Part shown: positions 45,165-53,747 of the stretch, one piece after another
Layout: every line of letters begins with the position of its first letter
How positions within the stretch are numbered: the stretch's first letter is position 1
Assembly (NCBI RefSeq): GCF_015207375.1
Contig: NZ_JADEWY010000008.1
Span: 1-64,000, forward strand
Source of the DNA: Coleofasciculus sp. LEGE 07092
Lineage (GTDB): Bacteria > Cyanobacteriota > Cyanobacteriia > Cyanobacteriales > Coleofasciculaceae
Length of the DNA stretch: 64,000 bases
Direction: 5' to 3'
The notes under the pieces: model-generated
The model's input: only the letters and a program-made list of their open reading frames with translations
The model's database searches: none
Told to the model about the DNA's origin: nothing
Translations under genes and position numbers: made by a program

Positions 45165-45881
45165 TTATTCTGCTGTTGCTAGTTCGGTATTACCAGAAGA
45201 ACGACGGCGTGTCAAGGTATTGAAGAGCATTTGACCAATAGCTTTGATCAAGTTACCCTCCAGTTCATTGAACAGTTTCATATTCATGCCAAAGGCCGCA
45301 TTTGCTTCGTCAACAATGCGATCAGCCGTTGCTTGATCGATAGGTAAATCGTTCAGGGCTTGACGATACTCATCCTTGAACGCCTTCTCATCGGGAATCT
45401 CTTGGAATTCATAAAAGGCAGTACCCTCGCCATCGGCTAAATTCATGGCTCGTTGGGCAATCTTTTTCAGAATCTGCCCACCTGACAAGTCTCCTAGGTA
45501 GCGCGTGTAGGATTGGGCAACTAACAGTTCAGGTTCTGACGCCGATACTCCCTGAATTCTCTGGATGTAGGCTTGAGCTGCGGGTGAAGGCTTGACTTCC
45601 TCACGCCAATTGGAACCGTAGTAGTAATACAAGTCTTGCTCTAAGCTCTTTTTCCGGTTGAGTTCTGGAAAGTATAGTTTAGAGAGGACTGGGTGCGTGC
45701 GGTGGCGCTCCATCTCTTCTTCGATTGCCGAGTAGACGAAATAGAGGTTGCCAACTAGCTTCCGGTAAGAGTTTTTTTCAACGACTCCTTTTAAAAAGCA
45801 TTTGACAAACCCAACATTTTCTGCCATCGTGTGGGCTTTTTTAGTACCCTCACGCAGTTGGGTGGCTAAATTGCTACTCAT
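45165..45881 (-). CDS. ho1: Heme oxygenase (biliverdin-producing)
   Basis: 238 residues of the HO-1 family. The proximal heme ligand is His17 in GTKKAHTMAENVGF. YTRYLGDLSGGQILKKIAQ is the family signature of the distal helix with its flexible Gly residues. It cleaves heme to biliverdin IXalpha, CO and Fe2+ with ferredoxin as electron donor, the first step in phycobilin and phytochrome chromophore synthesis, in the cytoplasm. Length and N-terminus (MSSNLATQLREGT) match the constitutive cyanobacterial enzyme. It is monocistronic here, with a hairpin after it. Confidence 0.96.
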   Translation of the reverse strand: MSSNLATQLREGTKKAHTMAENVGFVKCFLKGVVEKNSYRKLVGNLYFVYSAIEEEMERHRTHPVLSKLYFPELNRKKSLEQDLYYYYGSNWREEVKPSPAAQAYIQRIQGVSASEPELLVAQSYTRYLGDLSGGQILKKIAQRAMNLADGEGTAFYEFQEIPDEKAFKDEYRQALNDLPIDQATADRIVDEANAAFGMNMKLFNELEGNLIKAIGQMLFNTLTRRRSSGNTELATAE

Positions 45882-46088
45882 GCTAAATTTCCTGTCCCTA
45901 ACGTTGACGACTAGTGTCTTTTGCTTAACAAAAACGTAAAAAACGTTTCAAATGCTTAGAGTAAACTGATTTGATGAGAGATGCTGTTAAGAATTCTTAC
46001 ACCAACGTGTTGGGGGAGCTGGGGAGTAGGGGAGCAGAAAAGAGAGTTCAGTTGGAGTCGTGTGAAGTTTTTGCTTTTCTTCTAAATG

Positions 46089-47330
46089 TCACTCTTGTAA
46101 CACAGTCTTGGAAACAATACGGGTTTTCTTACGATCGGCTTCTGAGAGTTCTTCCCCAGCTTGTAAGCGAGTGGCATTGGTTTGCAGGACGGTGGCGGCT
46201 CCATTGTCTCCCATTTGAATAGCAGTTTTAGCAGCCGTTTGTAGCATTGTGGCGGCACCAGCCCGATCGCCTTGTTGCAATTTGGCTTCGGCAATTTGAG
46301 TTTGTCGATACTTGGCTAACGCCAGAATGGATTTTTGTACGTCTGTATTGGTAGCGGCTTGATAAACACCCTGAACGTTGGCTTCAACCGTTATTAGTTC
46401 AGACAGCAATCCTTCTTGGCTGGTGGTAGGGTCATCGTATATGATTTGCAGGTTAGCGATCGCTTGACGACCCTGAGACAGTTGACCAATATAAAGGTTA
46501 GCTAAAATCACCCGCTCGGCATCGGTCATCAAGTCTCCCAACCGAACCATAAAGCGATCGCCTTGTTGTTGCAGGGGTAGTTCAATGGTATCAGGAGCAA
46601 CTTGGGCAATGGGTTTGAGTTCGGCAAAGCGTACCTTGGGCATTAGGTCAAACAGCAAGTAAGCATTCGTCAATCCCACCGACTGAATGCGGGTAAATAA
46701 GCGTCCAAACTCTTCCACTGCTTGTTCCGGTTGTTCGATGTAACAGAGTGTCCCACTCCCGGCATCCGCAATTTTCTCGAGAATGTCTTGGTTCCAGTTA
46801 GCACCAAATCCCAAAGCGTTTAGCGTTAGTTTATAATCAACAGCCAGTTGAGCTAATTTCAGACAGCGCTTATTATCACCGTGTTCGTTCTCACCATCTG
46901 TAAGCAGGAACACCTGAGAGACACTATCCTGTTTACCCTTAGCGACTTCTTCAATCCCTAACTTCAGACCCTCATCAATCGCCGTACCCCCGTCGGCTGA
47001 AAGTTGTTGGATTCGCTGTTTAATTTTATCTAGGTCGTCAATTGCCTGGTTGGGAACCAGCACTTTAGCTCGGTGATCAAATGCTACCACCGAAATGCGA
47101 TCACCAGGGTTGAGGCGCTCAATCAGTCGCACCGCTGCCTGTTTCACCGTTTCGAGGGGACGTCCGTGCATCGACCCACTGTGGTCGAGAACCAGGCATA
47201 AATTCAGGGGGACTGACCGATCTACCGAATCAGCGATCGCTCTTACCGCAATGGATAGCTGACGCTGACTGCTGGGTTGATTCCCATCAACATTAGCGTC
47301 ATTGAGGGCAGGATGTAAACCAACTTTCAT
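46089..47330 (-). CDS. von Willebrand factor A domain protein
   Basis: 413 residues. The VWA domain (about residues 40-215) has a complete MIDAS: DHSGSMHG (DxSxS), the Thr in GGTAIDEGL and the Asp in LLTDGENEHGD. It therefore should bind Mg2+. The remaining C-terminal region is helical and Gln/Ala-rich (TMLQTAAKTAIQMGDNGAA) with TPR-like spacing. No signal peptide or membrane helix is visible, so it is probably cytoplasmic, as are similar cyanobacterial VWA proteins of unknown function. It is divergent from clpR over 200 bp. Confidence 0.85.
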   Translation of the reverse strand: MKVGLHPALNDANVDGNQPSSQRQLSIAVRAIADSVDRSVPLNLCLVLDHSGSMHGRPLETVKQAAVRLIERLNPGDRISVVAFDHRAKVLVPNQAIDDLDKIKQRIQQLSADGGTAIDEGLKLGIEEVAKGKQDSVSQVFLLTDGENEHGDNKRCLKLAQLAVDYKLTLNALGFGANWNQDILEKIADAGSGTLCYIEQPEQAVEEFGRLFTRIQSVGLTNAYLLFDLMPKVRFAELKPIAQVAPDTIELPLQQQGDRFMVRLGDLMTDAERVILANLYIGQLSQGRQAIANLQIIYDDPTTSQEGLLSELITVEANVQGVYQAATNTDVQKSILALAKYRQTQIAEAKLQQGDRAGAATMLQTAAKTAIQMGDNGAATVLQTNATRLQAGEELSEADRKKTRIVSKTVLQE

Positions 47331-47530
47331 GCCTAAGACTCCTGAGTAAGCAAGCTGTAATCATACTAACTTCACGGAAATACACCCGTACTACGGAAAC
47401 ATCGAAATTCAAACTAGACAATTCCCCTGTGCAACATAAATGCAGTAAGTAGAAAGAACCGCCCCAGCCAGATTCACCAACACGCTACTATGTTTTATAA
47501 AGATAGCGCCATTATTGCAGCCCAAACACC

Positions 47531-48187
47531 ATGAAATTACCGATTCAGGCTGTTCAATCCGCCTACTATGGTCGGTCTTCTTTCCGAACACCGCCACCGG
47601 ATTTACCCTCGTTGTTGTTGAACGAGCGGATTGTCTATCTAGGTCTGCCTTTGGTGCCACAAGTCACTGAGCTTATTGTTGCCCAACTACTGTATTTGCA
47701 GTACCAAGACCCGGATAAGCCCATTAAAATTTACATCAATTCGACAGGGACTTCCCGTAACGATGGCGAGCCTATTGGCTTTGAAACAGAAGCCTTTGCC
47801 ATCTGCGACACGATGAATTATATTAAACCACCGATCCATACCATCTGCATCGGTTCAGCTATGGGTATGGCAGCGATGTTGCTATCAGCAGGAAGCAAAG
47901 ACTGCCGAGCCAGTTTACCCAATGCCTCAATTGTCCTGCATCAGGTCAAGAGCTACGCTCGAGGTCAAGCGACGGATATCCAAATTCGCGCTAAGGAAGT
48001 GCTGGCGAATAAGACAACCTTGATAGATATTCTATCTCGCAACACCGGTCAGCAACCGGAAAAAATTACCAAGGATATGGAGCGGATGTTGTACATGACG
48101 CCCCAAGAAGCGAAAGAGTATGGCTTGATTGATCGAGTACTTGAAAGTAATGAGGTGCCTGCGGCTGTAGCGGCTGGTGTCTCTTAA
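47531..48187 (+). CDS. clpR: ClpR, catalytically inactive ClpP paralogue
   Basis: 218 residues with the whole ClpP fold, but the active-site Ser position reads GSAMGMAAMLLSAG where ClpP has G-x-A-S-M. The His region (IVLHQVKS) remains. It carries the ClpR-type insertion STGTSRNDGEPIGFETEAFA. Lack of the nucleophile defines ClpR. In cyanobacteria ClpR forms mixed heptamers with ClpP3 in the essential ClpP3/R protease, and clpR-clpP3 are adjacent, as here (106 bp apart). It acts in the cytoplasm with the ClpC chaperone. Confidence 0.93.
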   Translation: MKLPIQAVQSAYYGRSSFRTPPPDLPSLLLNERIVYLGLPLVPQVTELIVAQLLYLQYQDPDKPIKIYINSTGTSRNDGEPIGFETEAFAICDTMNYIKPPIHTICIGSAMGMAAMLLSAGSKDCRASLPNASIVLHQVKSYARGQATDIQIRAKEVLANKTTLIDILSRNTGQQPEKITKDMERMLYMTPQEAKEYGLIDRVLESNEVPAAVAAGVS

Positions 48188-48293
48188 ATCAAGACGTGTT
48201 AAGTCTGTTATCCTGCCGCTGCCATTAAGTTTGCCATGCCTGATTAGGCAATCGTTTCACCCCTCAATTTAGTACAATAGTTCGGAGCAAATT

Positions 48294-48890
48294 ATGCCTA
48301 TTGGCGTTCCCAAAGTTCCCTACCAGATGCCCGGATCGCAGTATACCGAGTGGATTGACATTTACAATCGTCTCTACCGGGAACGGATCATTTTTCTAGG
48401 GAAAGAAGTCGATGATGACATTTCCAACCAGATTATTGCCGTCATGCTTTATCTGGACTCGGAAGATAACAACAAAGATATTTATCTCTACATCAACTCT
48501 CCCGGTGGTTCAGTAACAGCAGGCATGGCAATTTACGATACCATGCAGCACATTAAGTCTGATGTCGTGACCATTTGCGTGGGTTTAGCCGCATCGATGG
48601 GTTCTTTTCTGCTGGCAGCCGGCAAGAAGGGCAAACGACTGGCGTTGCCTCACTCGCGGATTATGATTCACCAACCTTCCGGTGGTGTGCGCGGACAAGC
48701 TACCGATATTGAGATTGAAGCTAGAGAGATTCTGCGCATCCGACGTCAGCTTAACCAGATTTACGCTCAAAACACGTCTCAAACCATCGAAAAGATTGAA
48801 AAAGACATGGATCGTGACTTTTTCATGTCAGCCGAAGAAGCGAAGGAGTACGGATTGATTGACCGTGTCATTGAGGAAAAGGCACCCTAA
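48294..48890 (+). CDS. clpP3: ATP-dependent Clp protease proteolytic subunit ClpP3
   Basis: 198 residues. The catalytic Ser is in [14 protein letters not shown] and the His in [10 protein letters not shown]; the Asp lies in the C-terminal third ([18 protein letters not shown]). The start ([14 protein letters not shown]) has the short N-terminus expected of ClpP3. It is the active partner of ClpR, encoded immediately upstream, and degrades unfolded or tagged proteins with ClpC. The clpR-clpP3 order is conserved in cyanobacteria, which supports the subscript; family membership itself is certain. Confidence 0.92.
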   Translation: MPIGVPKVPYQMPGSQYTEWIDIYNRLYRERIIFLGKEVDDDISNQIIAVMLYLDSEDNNKDIYLYINSPGGSVTAGMAIYDTMQHIKSDVVTICVGLAASMGSFLLAAGKKGKRLALPHSRIMIHQPSGGVRGQATDIEIEAREILRIRRQLNQIYAQNTSQTIEKIEKDMDRDFFMSAEEAKEYGLIDRVIEEKAP

Positions 48891-48958
48891 GATAGATAAA
48901 TTCGGTAGGGCAGTTGGTGAAGATGCTGCCTCTACACTCATCAGTGCTGTTCCTTTAG

Positions 48959-49567
48959 ATGAAATTGGCTGATTGTTATCACTTGTTGGGTTTGAGGGAG
49001 GGAGCCTCCAGCGTTGAAATCAAAGCGTCCTATCGGCGTTTGGTACGCCAGTATCACCCGGATGTCAACGCTGGAGACAAGCTTGCCCAAGCAAAATTTA
49101 TTAAGTTGACGGAAGCGTACAAGCTTCTCCTCAACGCTACTAAACCGTCTGAGAGCGATCGCAACTCCTCCCAGACGGTTGTCACTGAAAATGAACAGAA
49201 GGCAGCTAGCGTTCCGCAACCGCCGCCACCGACAACAAAGGTGACTCCTAAGCCACCACCGCTTTCTGAGGTGGAGTATCAGCTCAAATGGAATTCCTAT
49301 GAGCATTTACAACAGTTGCTTAAGGAACGACGATTTGCGCGGGCTATTGCATTAGTGGAAGGGTTGGCACAGCGAATTCCTCAAGATCCGGAAGTGCGTC
49401 AGTGGCAAGCGATTACTTATCAATGTTGGGGACGGCAGCTTGTCAAGGATGGGCAGTGGCACAAAGCCAGAATTTACCTGAAAAAAGCCCTGCGTACCGA
49501 CCCCCATAATCGCTCCCTTTGGGCTGAGGTGGAACGAGATTTCCGCCGCATGGAGCAGATGGTTTAG
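48959..49567 (+). CDS. DnaJ-domain protein with TPR-like C-terminus
   Basis: 202 residues. The J domain occupies about residues 1-65 (LADCYHLLGLREGASSVEIK, then YHPDVNAG with the HPD motif that stimulates DnaK). A Pro/Thr-rich linker (VPQPPPPTTKVTPKPPPLSE) leads to a helical C-terminal region with TPR-like features (ARIYLKKALRTDPHNRSLWA). It is a type III J protein and likely recruits DnaK to a specific client. It follows clpP3 on the same strand by 68 bp and may share its transcript. Confidence 0.88.
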   Translation: MKLADCYHLLGLREGASSVEIKASYRRLVRQYHPDVNAGDKLAQAKFIKLTEAYKLLLNATKPSESDRNSSQTVVTENEQKAASVPQPPPPTTKVTPKPPPLSEVEYQLKWNSYEHLQQLLKERRFARAIALVEGLAQRIPQDPEVRQWQAITYQCWGRQLVKDGQWHKARIYLKKALRTDPHNRSLWAEVERDFRRMEQMV

Positions 49568-49780
49568 GGAGTGGCAAAAGCATAAATCACAACAAAAGGA
49601 CTTATAGAGGGACGGTATACCGTATCCCTAGGGTTCCCCATTTTCAAGTTTTCATTAATTTTGCCAGGGGAAGGTTAACATTCGGTGACATTGCCGGTAA
49701 TTCTGGCTAGGATAGTGGCAGTCTAAGTCTCCGAGATTCTACGGAGGTGATGAGACGCTGCTACCCATGAGGAGCTTCAA

Positions 49781-50260
49781 ATGTGGCATCGTGATGCCGT
49801 TGTATCAGCTTTGACGCTGGCAAGTGCCATGGCTGTCAATTCTACAGCACTAGCTCAAAACGTTGACATTCCATTCACGGCTAATGTTCCCATTCAGGTG
49901 AACTTTGGAAATGTTGTCTCGGGTATAGCGGAGACAACGACGGTTGGTAGTTCTACTCAACTACCAAATGTTATTGAATCGGTCACTCCGGCTACGGTTA
50001 CAGTGCAGTCTAATACCCCTGCCACTCTGACCATTTCGCCGCCTCGCCTAATATCTGGGTCAACACCCGATCCGGATGAAACAAAGCATATTACGTTTTT
50101 CAGCTTTGGCTCACAAAATGTGACGGTTGATACAACAGATGTTACAGTTAATCTCCCGGCTGGAATTAGCGATTTAGAGCTAGATATGCGTGTGGAAAGA
50201 CCTGTGCCATTTCCGGCTGGAAGTTATGACTATGCAGTGACTCTGACCGTTACGCCGTAA
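49781..50260 (+). CDS. Secreted beta-rich protein, fimbria-like locus 1
   Basis: 159 residues with a signal peptide (ALTLASAMAVNSTALAQ, cleavage after ALA). The mature part is Thr/Val/Pro-rich with alternating hydrophobics (VDIPFTANVPIQVNFG, ATVTVQSNTPATLTI) and ends YDYAVTLTVTP. Its layout is shared with the next gene, whose product ends YTYKATLTIVP, so the two are probably distant relatives. Such proteins beside a PapD-like chaperone resemble pilus or spore-coat-U-type subunits. No certain family match by eye. Confidence 0.65.
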   Translation: MWHRDAVVSALTLASAMAVNSTALAQNVDIPFTANVPIQVNFGNVVSGIAETTTVGSSTQLPNVIESVTPATVTVQSNTPATLTISPPRLISGSTPDPDETKHITFFSFGSQNVTVDTTDVTVNLPAGISDLELDMRVERPVPFPAGSYDYAVTLTVTP

Positions 50261-50317
50261 CCCGCTTTCTTTGTGAGGGTTGGGTTAGACGTGCATTACC
50301 TTTAGGAGGAATTTTCA

Positions 50318-50893
50318 ATGATTCGTCGTTTACTCTTAACATCCGGACTCGTGCTGGCTGGTGCAGTCGCTTTCAGTCCGAAAGCGTTGGCTCAATCCGT
50401 TGATGTCATGTTTGAAGGGAATATTGGTCCTGAGTGTAGTTTTGCAGCTCCTGTGCCGGGTACGTTAGTGTATGCTGGGGGACCACAAACAAATCCTGGA
50501 CCTCTATCTGGACCGATTACCTCTGATGCACCAGGAGGCGTATCGGGTAAGGTTGATGTTTCCTGTAATACACCAGGGGTAGATATTCAAATTAGTGATG
50601 CTCGCTTTGTGTCATTCACTCCCACCAATCCCGATCCTGGTGCCCCTCCCTTACCTCCAGGTGCATTTGGGAGTCCTTTGGAGGTAAGGGCAAGAGTTCC
50701 AGGTGCGCAGACATTCTATTTTGGTTCTGCTGAAGGTGGTGGTACTCCCAGTCCATCCATGGCACTTTTTCCTATTCCTCTTGCTCCTAACCAACCACTT
50801 CAGCAAACAGTGGAAGTGGATATGTCGGTTGACACCCCAAATCCAAAAGCAGGAATCTACACCTATAAAGCGACTTTAACCATCGTGCCGTAG
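50318..50893 (+). CDS. Secreted beta-rich protein, fimbria-like locus 2
   Basis: 191 residues with a signal peptide (LLLTSGLVLAGAVAF, cleavage near ALA-QS). The mature part starts VDVMFEGNIGPECSF and holds two Cys (one here, one in VDVSCNTPG) about 40 residues apart, which could form the disulphide typical of subunit proteins of chaperone-assembled fimbriae. It ends in the same Y-x-x-x-x-T-L-T-V/I-x-P pattern as the upstream gene, 57 bp away. A clear SD (AGGAGG) precedes the ATG. The structural role is inferred from the neighbours. Confidence 0.65.
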   Translation: MIRRLLLTSGLVLAGAVAFSPKALAQSVDVMFEGNIGPECSFAAPVPGTLVYAGGPQTNPGPLSGPITSDAPGGVSGKVDVSCNTPGVDIQISDARFVSFTPTNPDPGAPPLPPGAFGSPLEVRARVPGAQTFYFGSAEGGGTPSPSMALFPIPLAPNQPLQQTVEVDMSVDTPNPKAGIYTYKATLTIVP

Positions 50894-50960
50894 GAGATTC
50901 GTACTTTGTTAGCAGGGGGCGACCAAGCACGATGGCTAGGACGATAATCGTTATGTAGTA

Positions 50961-51119
50961 GCCCTGGTTGACTGACAAAACTTAACCCCCTCATCCCCTT
51001 CGCCCCTTCTCCCACAAGGGGCGAAGGGGAGCCGGAAGAGTTGAAGCCTCTCAAAGTCCCTCTCCCGCTTTGGGAGAGGGATTTAGGGTGAGGGCAAAGG
51101 ACTTTTGTCAGTCAATCAG
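50961..51119. mobile_element. MITE-like element with 18-bp terminal inverted repeats
   Basis: CCTGGTTGACTGACAAAA (50963-50980) and TTTTGTCAGTCAATCAGG (51103-51120) are inverted, 17/18. GTAGTA occurs on both outer sides (50955-50960 and 51120-51125), as expected of a target duplication. Inside lies a perfect 14-bp palindrome (50995-51008 with 51016-51029). There is no ORF. Confidence 0.6.
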
Positions 51120-51164
51120 GTAGTATCCACGGGTCGCCCCTACCTTTTGTTACTAAATAACTTA

Positions 51165-51998
51165 ATGAATAAGACGGCTATGGCTCTGGGTTCTAATTCT
51201 GTTGTCGCAGCAGCTTCCCGCATCAGTAGCTGGGCATTATTATCCGCTGCCTTGCTTTGCGGTAGTGCAGCTCAAGCCCAGATGAGAATATCGCCATTAG
51301 TTATTGAGGCGCAAGCGAATCGCGGTCAAGCTCAGGGTATTATTAATGTCACGAATAATAGTAACGAACCGTTTCGCGGTCGCGTCTATGCTGAACCGTT
51401 TACTTATGGGGATAATGGCTTTCAAAGCCTAACATCTAGCCCCAGCGACCTGACTCCCTATCTACAATTTTCACCCAGAGAACTCACTGTACCACCAGGA
51501 GTGACGCGCCGGATACGCCTGATTACTCGCTTTCCGCCTAGTTTGCCAGAGGGAGAATATCGAGCGGTTGTTTTTACAGAAACCCTACAAGAAACCACAG
51601 ATAGCAGTGGTAATAGTGTAGCCCTGACTGCAAGAATTGGCACTACAGTTTATGTGCGTCAGGGAGATTTATCCCCGAATCTAGCCGTGGAGAGTGCTAG
51701 CTGGAATCCTGAGCAAAAAAAGATACAGCTACGAGTACAGAATACAGGACAGGCATCGGCTCGACCTGCTGTGAGTTGGACGTTGCAACAAGGAAACACA
51801 GAAGTTGAGACAGGTACTCTTGATCCAACGGGTATTGTAGCTGAGAGCGATCGCAATTTCCTCTTAAATTATTCGGCTCAAGGTCAACCTGCACCGACTG
51901 CTGGAAAATATCAACTTACGGGTGAGTTAGTTTGGGCTCAAGGGGATAATCAACGTACTCAACCGTTCAGTGTTAATCTGACGATTCCGGCAAATTAA
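51165..51998 (+). CDS. PapD-like periplasmic chaperone
   Basis: 277 residues from ATG 51165 (MNKTAMALGSN); upstream in-frame codons lie in the MITE-like element. A signal peptide (WALLSAALLCGSAAQAQ) is followed by a PapD-like first Ig domain: MRISPLVIEAQANRGQ, IINVTNNSNEPFRGRVY, FSPRELTVPPGVTRRIRLI and LPEGEYRAVVFTETL, with the edge strand and the conserved Arg of fimbrial chaperones. The second Ig-like domain follows. It likely folds the two secreted proteins encoded upstream. No usher gene is in the window. Confidence 0.78.
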   Translation: MNKTAMALGSNSVVAAASRISSWALLSAALLCGSAAQAQMRISPLVIEAQANRGQAQGIINVTNNSNEPFRGRVYAEPFTYGDNGFQSLTSSPSDLTPYLQFSPRELTVPPGVTRRIRLITRFPPSLPEGEYRAVVFTETLQETTDSSGNSVALTARIGTTVYVRQGDLSPNLAVESASWNPEQKKIQLRVQNTGQASARPAVSWTLQQGNTEVETGTLDPTGIVAESDRNFLLNYSAQGQPAPTAGKYQLTGELVWAQGDNQRTQPFSVNLTIPAN

Positions 51999-52056
51999 CA
52001 CTGATAATCCACCAGCCAATTTACTCCCTACTCCCCACTCCCTAAAATCTAAACTT

Positions 52057-53502
52057 TTAATCCCCAATTCCGCCCATTCCTCCCATAGAACCCATTCCTA
52101 AAACCATCCCAATTAAAAACAGTGCAAAAATCAACGCCAGCAAAGCCGCAAAACTGCCGACAATCACCCAGGATGCGATCGCCCAAAATCGCTGATGCCG
52201 TTTAAAATCTTTAATACTCCGCCATCGTCGGCTTTTCCAAGCCCACTCATTACCCTTAACACCCAAAACCACACCCACAATAGGCCACGTCGTTCCGAAG
52301 GTGACAGGCAAAGTGATAAGACTCAGATCAGCCCAAGAAATTAGTCCCACCCATACCTGATTAGTCAAACACCAGAAACCCGGTAGCCAAAACGCCCCCC
52401 AGTTCCAACCTTTAATCTCATCGGGTACTTTAAACGATTCATCAAAGATATGCCCGGTACCAGAATCGTTCGTAGGTGCTGACTGATTAGGGATTTCCTG
52501 TAAATCTGCGGCAACAGTATTTGTGAGTTGGGTTGCTGGGAAACCAGACGGTGCGGCGGGTAGCTCTTGTAGAAGTTCATCAACGGACTGGAAGCGATCG
52601 CAAGGTTGCGGTGCCAGCATACGATGGAGAATGTTACTCATTGGCTGGCTGAGGTTCAGTTCTTGCATCCAGCGCCACTCTAATGTATTTGGATCGAGCA
52701 GTTCTGGAGGCTGTTTACCAGTCATCAAAACCAGTATCGTGACACCCAAGGCATACAAATCGCTGTGAGGGGCAACAATACCGAGGCGTAGCTGTTCGTC
52801 TGGGGCATAACCCACTTTACCCAAACGAGTTCCGCTGCTAGAAACAGAAGAATTAGTTTCCCTGACAACAGTCGTCACGGCTTTCAAGGTAACTTGCGCC
52901 ACACCTCCCAAATCAATCAAAATCGGCAATCCATCGGCAGTACGGCAGATAATATTATCAGGAGCAATATCCCGGTGAATGATACCGTAGGAGTGAAGGT
53001 AACTCACCACTGGCAGCAGTTGCTGTAATAGCTGTACTATTTCAGCTTCGCTTAAGGTTTGCCCTGCTGCGAGGCGTTCTTCTAATAAAACCTGATAAGT
53101 TTTGCCTTCAATATAATCTTGCACTAAAAACAGCCGTTTTCCCTCTCGAAAAAATTCCCAGAATCGGGGAATCTGCGGTGATGACAGTTTGTGCAATATT
53201 GCCGCTTCTCGCTGAAAAAGTTCCTCTGCTTTTTGGAGAATGTATGTTTCCTGAGTCGCAGGTGTTAGTTCTTTAATGGTGACTAAATCATTAAAGCGTC
53301 CTGTGTCTTCAGCGAGGTAGGTTCGGCTAAACCCTCCCCGCCCTAGGGGATGGCAGATAATGTAGCGATCGCGCAATCGAGTTCCGGGGGTTAAGTTGCC
53401 ACCAGCTAGACTAGGTTTGGGTAGTGTAGCACCGCAGCGAGAACAAAAACGCGCATCACGGGGATTGGTTTGCTCACAGCTCGTACAAGCAATCGAATTC
53501 AT
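52057..53502 (-). CDS. Zinc-ribbon Ser/Thr protein kinase with C-terminal membrane helices
   Basis: 481 residues. A four-Cys zinc ribbon (CTSCEQTNPRDARFCSRCG) leads to an STK domain (about 45-310) with GRGGFSRTYLAED P-loop, the VAIK-equivalent VTIKEL, and the DFG-equivalent LIDLGG. The catalytic loop reads HRDIAPDNI: the Lys of HRDxKPxN is Ala. The APE region is GYAPDEQ. A linker leads to a hydrophobic C-terminus with several membrane helices (VIVGSFAALLALIFALFLIG) and a Gly/Met-rich end. It is a membrane-bound Hanks kinase of the cyanobacterial type; its targets are unknown. Confidence 0.88.
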   Translation of the reverse strand: MNSIACTSCEQTNPRDARFCSRCGATLPKPSLAGGNLTPGTRLRDRYIICHPLGRGGFSRTYLAEDTGRFNDLVTIKELTPATQETYILQKAEELFQREAAILHKLSSPQIPRFWEFFREGKRLFLVQDYIEGKTYQVLLEERLAAGQTLSEAEIVQLLQQLLPVVSYLHSYGIIHRDIAPDNIICRTADGLPILIDLGGVAQVTLKAVTTVVRETNSSVSSSGTRLGKVGYAPDEQLRLGIVAPHSDLYALGVTILVLMTGKQPPELLDPNTLEWRWMQELNLSQPMSNILHRMLAPQPCDRFQSVDELLQELPAAPSGFPATQLTNTVAADLQEIPNQSAPTNDSGTGHIFDESFKVPDEIKGWNWGAFWLPGFWCLTNQVWVGLISWADLSLITLPVTFGTTWPIVGVVLGVKGNEWAWKSRRWRSIKDFKRHQRFWAIASWVIVGSFAALLALIFALFLIGMVLGMGSMGGMGGIGD

Positions 53503-53747
53503 GAAAATACTCTCGCTTACTATCGATGTGTCTAATCTCGCTGCTGCCAGACTACTGAACGATATTCCTCAATTTTAGCTAGACCAGCACAGCGAAAATT
53601 TCCTACCAGTTCTTTACTCCCCACTCCCCACTCCCCCTTCATCTAACCTGCCTCAGTTACAAGAGTACGCCTCTAACTCTCCAGGAAGATGCGATCGCCT
53701 TTTTCCTCTGTCTAAATAAGGATGTTGGTATAGGCGATCGCAGTCCT

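Noticed and set aside
45971-46222. 83-codon plus-strand frame
   Set aside because: Mostly antisense to the VWA gene end; no domain.
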